Of a DNA stretch of 6,213 nt, positions 1 through 5,347 are shown one piece after another. Both the position numbers and the translations under genes were made by a program. Positions within the stretch are counted from its first letter, which is position 1. Each line of letters starts with the position of its first letter. The notes under the pieces are model-generated. The model was not told where the DNA came from, did not search any database, and was given only the letters and a program-made list of their open reading frames with translations. Source of the stretch: AL-N1 sp039178835. Its GTDB lineage: Bacteria > Chloroflexota > Chloroflexia > Chloroflexales > Roseiflexaceae. The stretch spans positions 1 to 6,213 of the forward strand of contig JBCDFA010000421.1 of assembly GCA_039178835.1 (NCBI GenBank), in the 5' to 3' direction.

Positions 1-124
1 CGTTGGCCAGCCGATTGACCCGTCGATGAAATTCTGCATAGGTAAGCCGCTGGTCCTCAAACACGACAGCCAGATGATGGGGTCGGTAGCGTGCCTGCCG
101 AGCGAGCAGTATTCCGATGTTCAT
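1..124 (-). CDS. AMP-forming acyl-CoA synthetase, N-terminal fragment (runs off left edge)
   Basis: Only the first 41 codons are inside the window. The peptide begins MNIGILLARQARYRPHHLAV, followed by VFEDQRLTYAEFHRRVNRLA. This is the usual opening of the ANL (acyl-CoA synthetase/AMP ligase) superfamily: a helix with 'R.P...A..', a short beta hairpin, then 'LTYAEF..RVNRLAN'. Family members activate a carboxylic acid, often a fatty acid, with ATP to an acyl-AMP and then to the CoA thioester in the cytoplasm. The AMP-binding P-loop and the catalytic lysine lie outside the window, so the substrate cannot be judged. The ATG at 124-122 has a strong AGGAGG five bases upstream, which fixes the start. 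It follows the reductase gene on the same strand after 52 bp and is probably its operon partner. A ligase domain of a larger protein (for example an NRPS-like protein) cannot be excluded from 41 residues. Confidence 0.82.
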   Translation of the reverse strand, partial: MNIGILLARQARYRPHHLAVVFEDQRLTYAEFHRRVNRLAN

Positions 125-129
125 GAACT

Positions 130-135
130 CCTCCT
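130..135 (-). promoter_or_regulatory. Ribosome binding site of the acyl-CoA synthetase gene
   Basis: The minus strand reads AGGAGG five bases before the ATG at 124. It is a near-perfect anti-Shine-Dalgarno match, and it decides the start of a gene of which only a fragment is visible. It lies in the 52-bp gap after the reductase stop codon, which fits independent translation of the second gene of an operon. Confidence 0.8.
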
Positions 136-176
136 GAACCTGATGTCATCGTTGAGTATAGTGTTGTTACATGTGA

Positions 177-956
177 TCAGGTGCCGACGACAGCGCCGCC
201 ATCGACACTTAACACGTTGCCACTGATAAAACTGGCTTCGTCGGAGGCCAAGAAGAGATAGGCATTGGCCACATCGGTTGGTTGCCCCATACGGCGCATT
301 GGCGTGTGCTCGACCATCATTTGCAGCACTTTCTCTGGCATGCGGCTGGTCATTTCGGTTTCGATAAAGCCCGGTGCAATCGCGTTGACAGTGATGCCAC
401 GTGGCCCAAGTTCACGTGCCCACACCTTGGTCATACCAATAACGCCCGATTTTGCCGCGACATAGTTGGTCTGCCCAAAGTTTCCATAGAGACCCACCAC
501 CGAAGAGGCGTTGATGATGCGGCCGTATGCCTGCTGAATCATAATCGGGGCAACGGCCTGTGTGCAGTTAAAGACGCCTTTTAGATTCACGCTAATAACA
601 GCATCAAAATCGTCCTCGCTCATTTTTCCAGCGACGGCGCCGTCTTTTATTCTGACCAGTTGTGCGTCACGCAAAATGCCCGCGTTGTTGACCAGAATGT
701 CGATGCGCCCAAATTGCTCGACAACTGCGGCGACGGCCACTTCAACTTCGCTCTGCACCGCGACATTGACCGGTGCAAAGACGGCCCGCCCACCGGCTGT
801 CGTGATCTCGTCCAGCGTGACCTGTCCAGCCTGTTCATTCATGTCCCAGAGAACGACCGTTGCGCCGGCCTGTGCAAATGCCTGTGTGGTTGCACGCCCG
901 ATGCCATTGGCACCACCAGTAATGATTGCGACACGTTGATTGAGTTCAAATCCCAT
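177..956 (-). CDS. FabG-like short-chain dehydrogenase/reductase (3-oxoacyl reductase family)
   Basis: Complete 259-residue classical SDR; members reduce or oxidise a keto/hydroxy group with NAD(P)(H), here most likely a 3-oxoacyl thioester. Visible motifs: cofactor glycine motif TGGANGIG (13-20), NNAG (90-93), catalytic Asn in SVNLKG (N124), Ser152 in NASSVVG, and Tyr165/Lys169 in NYVAAK. Ser-Tyr spacing is 13, as in E. coli FabG. Asp38 at the end of the second beta strand usually signals NAD(H) rather than NADP(H) preference. About ten residues are inserted after NNAGILRD (KDGAVAGKMSEDDF), a trait of one FabG-like subgroup. The ATG at 956 is preferred because MGFELNQRVAIITG is the normal family N-terminus. 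A TTG at 983 would add nine atypical residues and has no ribosome site. The ribosome site of the chosen ATG is itself weak (GGA nine bases upstream). The gene precedes the acyl-CoA synthetase, which suggests acyl-CoA metabolism rather than housekeeping fatty-acid synthesis. The SDR family is certain; the substrate is inferred. Confidence 0.94.
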   Translation of the reverse strand: MGFELNQRVAIITGGANGIGRATTQAFAQAGATVVLWDMNEQAGQVTLDEITTAGGRAVFAPVNVAVQSEVEVAVAAVVEQFGRIDILVNNAGILRDAQLVRIKDGAVAGKMSEDDFDAVISVNLKGVFNCTQAVAPIMIQQAYGRIINASSVVGLYGNFGQTNYVAAKSGVIGMTKVWARELGPRGITVNAIAPGFIETEMTSRMPEKVLQMMVEHTPMRRMGQPTDVANAYLFLASDEASFISGNVLSVDGGAVVGT

Positions 957-1179
957 AACAGTACATCCATTGTTGTGTTTCAAATTGATCTGAGGAGTGC
1001 TTCATTATCGCGTATCTCAACGCTCGATGCAAGCCGAATGTAAGCTAGACAACAGAACGAGCACGACAGCCATACTATGCTACATACGAAGATGATATTG
1101 CCGCAGGGTTTATAGAATGTGAAAATATGTTGTACGAATGAGAAAGGCCGTAGGAAAATAACGTGTAAGGAACAGGAAA
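957..1179. promoter_or_regulatory. Divergent intergenic region between the SDR and DUF3179 genes
   Basis: This 223-bp gap separates two divergent genes and must hold both promoters. On the minus strand there is a possible sigma-70-type pair, TTGCAT (1032-1027) and GATAAT (1009-1004), spaced 17 bp and reading toward the SDR. The -10 matches five of six consensus bases and the -35 only three. On the plus strand TAGAAT (1113-1118) resembles a -10 box, but no -35 sits at a suitable distance, so that promoter is not assigned. No clear operator palindrome was seen. Confidence 0.35.
1167..1177 (+). promoter_or_regulatory. Ribosome binding site of the DUF3179 lipoprotein gene
   Basis: AAGGAACAGGA ends two bases before the ATG at 1180. 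The AAGGA part is eight bases upstream, a normal spacing. This supports the ATG at 1180 over the internal ATG at 1192, which would shorten the signal peptide. Confidence 0.65.
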
Positions 1180-2478
1180 ATGCTTAAACACATGACGTGG
1201 CTGATTGGTGTTATGTTCGTCGTGGCGGCGTGTGGTGCCACGGCTTCGGAGTCGCCGGACGCAGCGCAGGCCGATGAAGCGAATGCTACGGCACCAGTAT
1301 CCGGAGAAGTCACAGACCCCACGACTCCAGCAGACGACACAGATGCCGAGGCAGAAGCAACCATGCCAGCAGATGATGCAGAAGCCGAGGATGCAGCAGA
1401 GGCGGAGCCAACTGAGTTGACAGAACAGAGTCCTCCATTGAATGCCGAACGTGAATTCACAACCGACTTTAGCAAAACCAGTATTCCTTTTAGCGAGGTG
1501 TTGTCGGGTGGGCCACCCAAAGATGGTATTCCACCAATCGATGAGCCAACGTTTATCAGCATCAGCGAGGCCGATGAGTGGCTCGAACCAATGGAGCCGG
1601 TTGTGTTTGTCGAGATCGGTGATGATGCACGGGCGTATCCTATTCAAATTCTGATGTGGCATGAAATCGTCAATGACACGGTTGGTGATCTGCCCGTGAT
1701 GGTGACTTTCTGCCCGCTCTGCAACACGGCCATTGCTTTTGAGCGCACTGTGGATGGGCAGGTGATGGATTTTGGGACGACCGGACGACTGCGTTTTAGC
1801 AACCTGATTATGTATGACCGCCAGACCGAGACCTGGTGGCAGCAGGCCACAGGCGAGGCCATCGTCGGTGAGCAAACGGGTGCCCAGTTGCCCTTTGTCC
1901 CGGCTTCGATCATCGCGTGGTCCGACTTTCAGGAGGCGCATCCAGACGGGCAGGTGCTCTCACGCGATACCGGCATCCAGCGCGATTATGGCCGCAACCC
2001 GTACACCGGCTATGACAATATCAACAACTCACCATTTCTTTATCAGGGGCCTGAGACACCGGGCGAACTCCCACCAGTCGCAAGGGTGCTGACAGTCGAC
2101 GCTGAAACAGAGGTTGTGGCTTATCCCTATGATGTGCTGGCTGAGGTGGCTGTCGTCAATGATACCGTGGCGGGTCAGGACATCGTGGTGCTGTGGGAGT
2201 CTGGGACGGCCTCGGCGCTCGACGCTGGCACTGTCGCTGGTGGGCGTGATGTTGGTGCGGCGAGTGTGTACGCCCGCGAACTCGATGGGCAGACGCTCAC
2301 GTTTGTACGTGACGGTGAACGCATTATCGATGAGGAAACTGGCAGTGAGTGGAATGTGTTGGGGCAGGCCGTGAGCGGCGAACTCACCGGAGCGCAACTA
2401 GAGTCAGTCGTGTCGATCAATCATTTCTGGTTCTCCTGGGCCGCGTTTAAGCCCGAGACACGCGTCTATCAGCCGTAG
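1180..2478 (+). CDS. DUF3179 domain-containing lipoprotein
   Basis: The 432-residue protein starts with a short lipoprotein signal peptide (WLIGVMFVVAAC). Lipobox VAAC gives lipidated Cys18, so the protein should sit on the outer face of the membrane. Residues 19-85 are a low-complexity Ala/Asp/Glu/Thr linker, probably a disordered, strongly acidic tether. The rest is a DUF3179 domain (about 95-430), of unknown function. Its conserved blocks are present: MWHEIVND (159-166), FCPLCNTAIAF (177-187), DFGTTGRLRFSNL (197-209), MYDRQTETWWQQATGEAI (211-228), DYGRNPYTGYD (269-279) and HFWFSWAAFKPETRVY (415-430). His161, the Cys178-x2-Cys181 pair and His415 are candidate metal or redox residues; that is inference, not established. 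The domain looks intact and full length. The gene stands alone on its strand, divergent from the SDR, and is followed by two hairpins. Family assignment is confident; the role is unknown. Confidence 0.92.
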   Translation: MLKHMTWLIGVMFVVAACGATASESPDAAQADEANATAPVSGEVTDPTTPADDTDAEAEATMPADDAEAEDAAEAEPTELTEQSPPLNAEREFTTDFSKTSIPFSEVLSGGPPKDGIPPIDEPTFISISEADEWLEPMEPVVFVEIGDDARAYPIQILMWHEIVNDTVGDLPVMVTFCPLCNTAIAFERTVDGQVMDFGTTGRLRFSNLIMYDRQTETWWQQATGEAIVGEQTGAQLPFVPASIIAWSDFQEAHPDGQVLSRDTGIQRDYGRNPYTGYDNINNSPFLYQGPETPGELPPVARVLTVDAETEVVAYPYDVLAEVAVVNDTVAGQDIVVLWESGTASALDAGTVAGGRDVGAASVYARELDGQTLTFVRDGERIIDEETGSEWNVLGQAVSGELTGAQLESVVSINHFWFSWAAFKPETRVYQP

Positions 2479-2497
2479 TTACGGGGCCCCAGAATAT

Positions 2498-2529
2498 AGA
2501 GCGCCATGGATGAGATTCCATGGCGCTTT
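2498..2529 (+). terminator. Probable first terminator of the DUF3179 gene
   Basis: A perfect 11-bp stem, AGCGCCATGGA (2500-2510) with TCCATGGCGCT (2517-2527), encloses a 6-base loop. It can be extended by a G-U and an A-U pair. It starts about 20 bases after the stop codon. The downstream T-run is short (TTTC, then AATATTT), so it may be an imperfect terminator or an mRNA 3'-end stabiliser. Confidence 0.55.
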
Positions 2530-2580
2530 CAATATTTGGGATGTGGCATTTGTGCACCAGTGGACAACATGAGCATAAAT

Positions 2581-2613
2581 AAAGACCAGGGGCGCCTTTG
2601 ACCCTGGTCTTTT
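2581..2613 (+). terminator. Rho-independent terminator, possibly bidirectional
   Basis: A perfect 11-bp stem, AAAGACCAGGG (2581-2591) with CCCTGGTCTTT (2602-2612), has a 10-base loop and continues into a T-run (2610-2613). On the opposite strand the stem is followed by CTTTATTTATG, also T-rich. The element could therefore stop plus-strand transcripts from the DUF3179 gene and minus-strand read-through from the LVIVD gene, although the latter ends 326 bp away. Confidence 0.7.
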
Positions 2614-2882
2614 GCTAGACGCGAAACATATCGTCGCGCCTCGTATGATAGTGGCATTATCCTTTTATAAGCAAAATATTTGTTGAACAAGTTTTGCCCA
2701 GTAAAAGTTACAATGCCAGGATAAAGCTATAACAGAATGTGAACACAACCATAATACACGACAACACATCGTTTGAATGTAATCGTCGACACATGTTCGT
2801 GTCCAACTTTTCCATGAGATATAGGGTACTAAGGGCAGTGTTGTTATAGGCTTGTACACCCTGGTATATCTTTGTACTGATC

Positions 2883-2917
2883 GGGACATAGGCTGTTCTG
2901 CCCTATGCCCCCTTTTT
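2883..2917 (+). terminator. Plus-oriented terminator-like hairpin with no obvious upstream gene
   Basis: GGG-A-CATAGG (2883-2892) pairs with CCTATG-CCC (2902-2910), giving nine base pairs with one bulged A and a 9-base loop. It is followed by CCTTTTTG, a T5 tract. The orientation is plus, but the nearest plus-strand gene already has two hairpins more than 270 bp upstream. On the minus strand it lies just past the LVIVD stop codon but has no T-tract there. It may block antisense transcription into the LVIVD gene or end a small RNA. Confidence 0.45.
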
Positions 2918-2937
2918 GAGTTATGATCAGGCAATTT

Positions 2938-4926
2938 CTATGACTGGACAATTGGTAAAAAGATCTCTGGTGGGAGTTGTTCTGGTTGTACGCGTATGAT
3001 GCGAACCCCTGCATCTCCATTTGCAATATAGACGAGTCCATTATCTATGTGAAGGTCGTGTCCATCTCCCTGAGTGTTGATTTGGCCTAAACGTGTTGGT
3101 TGGGCTGGATTACTCACATCGAATAGTTGGATATTGGTGTCCGTGTCGACATAATCTACAATGACGTAGGCAATATCGTTGTGGACTTGTATGTCTGCTC
3201 CATTTTCGTTGTTGTTTCGAGAGAGTGTGGTCTTGTTAATAAGACGAATAGCTCCATCCCCATCGAAAACGTATAGATGTCTGTGTCCTACAACATACAC
3301 TTGATTGTCAATGATTTTCATATCTCTAAAGAGATCATTTGTTTCATAGCTATCGATCAATACAGGTTTTTCAGGATTAACAATATCGATAAGGTGAAGT
3401 TCTGTCACTAGTCCATCTTCATCAAAATATGTGTTAATCATATAGACACGATTGCCAATGACCACAATGTCAGTGACATCAGTCAGATTTTCCAGGTTTA
3501 CCCGCTCCAATTGTTGTGGTTCAGCCGGGTTACTTATATCAAAGATAAAGAAATTAGCCTCTTGAACAACATCGAATGTATGCACATACATCCTATTATC
3601 TTGTACAGCTACTACATTAACCTCAGGAATATCGACTCGGCTAGATAGAACAGGTTTGGTTGGATCACTCACATCAACAAGATGTATCTCATCTGTCCCA
3701 ACAAGGTAAACCATAGCATCATCTACTACAACCTGTTTAATGAAAGACATTGAGTATTGTCCCAGTAATAGAGGAGTAGTCATACTACGTGCATCAAGCA
3801 AATACAGGTCTGCATCATTAGTCACATAAGCAATTTCTCCAACCATCCCAATATGTCTCACTTGGTCGCTTACCGATGACAACTGACCTTGCTGTGTTGG
3901 TGTAGATGGATTGACTATATTGACAATTTCCAAGCCATTACCAACCGTGTACGCTGCCCCATCTACAACAGAGATATCTGTGACGGTTGTTTCATATTGT
4001 CCAACCTCCTGAAGATTAGTAGGATCGCTCACATCGACAATGGTCATGCCACCACCAGGGATGTAGGCATACCCATTGGCAACTTCGATTGCTTTAGCAC
4101 GTGGTACATCAATCTCGCCACGAATAGTGGGGGTCATAGGGTTGCTAACGTCAATCGCGTAAAGCTGCCCTGATTTAATTGCAGGTATCTCAGGACTGGT
4201 CGCATAGGCAATAGTATCTATCACAATAAGTTGGTGTACAAGTTCAATCCCGATGCTCCCTTGTGGAATAGGGTTAGTAGGGTCCTGCACATCTAAAGTG
4301 ACGAAAGTATCTAAGGCATCTAATGGTAGGTAAACTTTTTGCACAATGTAGGCATAGGTGCCCACTACCTGAACATCATGTACCTGCCCATCAAGATACG
4401 AGCCGATAACGGTAGGATCAGTGGGTATGCTAATGTCGATGATCTGCAAACCGTTTTCCTCTGCCGCGACATAGGCAAGGTTGTCGATGACATAGAGATT
4501 AAGCGACGTGCCCAGACGAAGGTTGCTCACGACCATTGGTTTGGTCACGTCTCGGACATCAATAATCTGTAGTCCTGATTCGTTGGCAGTGTAGACGTAC
4601 CCATTGGCTATCTGTATGTCAGCTGGAATATCAGATAGCGGCAAATAGGCAACGGATACGGGAGTTGCTGTATTCCGCACATTCACGATACGAAGCCCGG
4701 CTCCTTCGCCCATGTATGCGTATCCCGCGTCCACGGCGACGGTGTTCTGCACGCCACCAAAGCTACTGATGAATTCAACCGGAGATGTGGTCTGTGTGTT
4801 GTAAGGTGTGCGCGGGGTGGTATCGTCCGGCGTTGCCTGTGTTTCGAGACTATGGACAGTTTTCATTGGAATGGCCAGACTAGTCAGGAAGATGATGGCG
4901 AACAGGGCTATCCAGTGTATCCTCAT
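2938..4926 (-). CDS. Secreted LVIVD-repeat beta-propeller protein
   Basis: The 662-residue protein has an N-terminal signal peptide (MRIHWIALFAIIFLTSLAIP, then MKTVHS), a Thr/Pro-rich spacer to about residue 50, then LVIVD-type repeats to about residue 650. Each repeat is about 40-48 residues: 'i.v.dg.aYva....gl.iiDvsnP..P...g.y'. I count about 14. Clear cores include GLRIVNV, GLQIIDV, GLQIIDI, MTIVDVSDP, GLEIVNI, IHLVDVSDP, FFIFDISNP, LHLIDIVNP, IQLFDVSNP and VRIIRV. LVIVD repeats are predicted to form beta-propeller blades on surface or secreted proteins; 14 would suit two seven-bladed propellers. No catalytic motif is visible, so a binding or scaffold role is likely. The C-terminus is a hydrophobic tail, LPPEIFLPIVQS. 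ATG 4926 is chosen because GAGGGAG lies six bases upstream; an ATG at 4941 has no ribosome site. The gene is visibly more AT-rich than its left-hand neighbours. The ligand is unknown. Confidence 0.9.
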   Translation of the reverse strand: MRIHWIALFAIIFLTSLAIPMKTVHSLETQATPDDTTPRTPYNTQTTSPVEFISSFGGVQNTVAVDAGYAYMGEGAGLRIVNVRNTATPVSVAYLPLSDIPADIQIANGYVYTANESGLQIIDVRDVTKPMVVSNLRLGTSLNLYVIDNLAYVAAEENGLQIIDISIPTDPTVIGSYLDGQVHDVQVVGTYAYIVQKVYLPLDALDTFVTLDVQDPTNPIPQGSIGIELVHQLIVIDTIAYATSPEIPAIKSGQLYAIDVSNPMTPTIRGEIDVPRAKAIEVANGYAYIPGGGMTIVDVSDPTNLQEVGQYETTVTDISVVDGAAYTVGNGLEIVNIVNPSTPTQQGQLSSVSDQVRHIGMVGEIAYVTNDADLYLLDARSMTTPLLLGQYSMSFIKQVVVDDAMVYLVGTDEIHLVDVSDPTKPVLSSRVDIPEVNVVAVQDNRMYVHTFDVVQEANFFIFDISNPAEPQQLERVNLENLTDVTDIVVIGNRVYMINTYFDEDGLVTELHLIDIVNPEKPVLIDSYETNDLFRDMKIIDNQVYVVGHRHLYVFDGDGAIRLINKTTLSRNNNENGADIQVHNDIAYVIVDYVDTDTNIQLFDVSNPAQPTRLGQINTQGDGHDLHIDNGLVYIANGDAGVRIIRVQPEQLPPEIFLPIVQS

Positions 4927-4932
4927 GTCGTG

Positions 4933-4939
4933 CTCCCTC
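4933..4939 (-). promoter_or_regulatory. Ribosome binding site deciding the LVIVD gene start
   Basis: The minus strand reads GAGGGAG six bases before the ATG at 4926. It overlaps the competing in-frame ATG at 4941-4939, so only the downstream start can use it. That start also leaves a cleaner signal peptide beginning MRIHW. Confidence 0.7.
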
Positions 4940-4944
4940 ATATG

Positions 4945-4977
4945 ATCAACACTTCAGGTCGATCATTTTATGTTGAT
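4945..4977 (-). promoter_or_regulatory. Inverted repeat in the leader of the LVIVD gene
   Basis: ATCAACA (4945-4951) and TGTTGAT (4971-4977) form a perfect 7-bp inverted repeat with a 19-base spacer. It ends a few bases before the ribosome binding site of the LVIVD gene. It could be an operator half-site pair or a weak leader hairpin. At 7 bp it could also be chance. Confidence 0.25.
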
Positions 4978-5261
4978 ACATCTGCATAGCGCCAGGAAAA
5001 CCAATTCCATGATGCTAACGTTCAGTACTCCAACAACTAGCCTCTTTCAATACCCCTACATCGAAGATGATTTTTCGTGACACTACACATTTATCACATA
5101 AACGGGCCAAAAAACAGTTTTTGCAATCATATCGTAATGTTCTGTAGAAATGAGTATATGCAAGTGCCTTTTTTCTTATCGCTAAAAACTCTGTACTTGC
5201 CTGAGCAGAACAATGCAATATGCTCTGAGGAGGAGTACAAAACAGAGGATAGCAATTGGAG

Positions 5262-5299
5262 ATAAAAGTAAAACCCAAGTAGTTACAATACTACTTGGG
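5262..5299 (-). terminator. Rho-independent terminator of the repeat lipoprotein gene
   Basis: A perfect 10-bp stem, CCCAAGTAGT (5274-5283) with ACTACTTGGG (5290-5299), has a 6-base loop. On the minus strand it is followed by TTTTACTTTTATC, a strong U-tract. It begins 48 bases after the lipoprotein stop codon at 5348. This is the best terminator in the window and shows that the lipoprotein gene ends naturally there rather than by recent truncation. Confidence 0.85.
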
Positions 5300-5347
5300 C
5301 TCCATTTACTAATGTATATAAGTAAAGAAAACACACAAAAGAAATGG

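Larger units (their letters stand above)
2479..2937. other. Convergent gene-free region with three hairpins
   Basis: These 459 bp lie between the ends of the DUF3179 gene (plus) and the LVIVD gene (minus). The stretch is AT-rich in its middle and contains three good hairpins, listed separately. Short open frames across 2665-2934 have no ribosome site, no family resemblance and a Cys/Trp-rich, random-looking composition, so no gene is called. A weak 5-bp inverted repeat (CGCGA/TCGCG, 2620-2638) was also seen. Confidence 0.6.
4927..5347. other. Gene-free spacer between the LVIVD and repeat-lipoprotein genes
   Basis: This 421-bp AT-rich stretch separates two same-strand genes. It contains the lipoprotein terminator near 5262-5299 and the LVIVD leader at the other end. 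A possible minus-strand promoter pair, TTGAAA then TACTGA with 17 bp between (within about 5020-5055), is too weak to assign. Short open frames on both strands (within 5015-5278) show no ribosome site or recognisable family. The long spacer and terminator argue that the LVIVD gene has its own promoter. Confidence 0.55.

Noticed and set aside
957..983. Extended start of the reductase at TTG 983
   Set aside because: It adds MKHNNGCTV, which is atypical for the family, and no ribosome site precedes it; ATG 956 gives the standard SDR N-terminus.
562..1043. Plus-strand frames antisense to the reductase
   Set aside because: They are shadows of the SDR gene in other frames, with no recognisable motifs.
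1075..1941. Minus-strand 288-residue frame antisense to the DUF3179 gene
   Set aside because: Its composition is random (Cys, Trp, Arg, His-rich), no family is recognised, and the plus frame encodes intact DUF3179 motifs.
2665..2934. Small minus-strand protein of 89 residues downstream of the LVIVD gene
   Set aside because: No ribosome site, random Cys/Trp-rich composition, and it overlaps the hairpin at 2883-2917.
4927..4941. Upstream ATG 4941 as start of the LVIVD gene
   Set aside because: It overlaps the GAGGGAG that serves ATG 4926 and has no ribosome site of its own.
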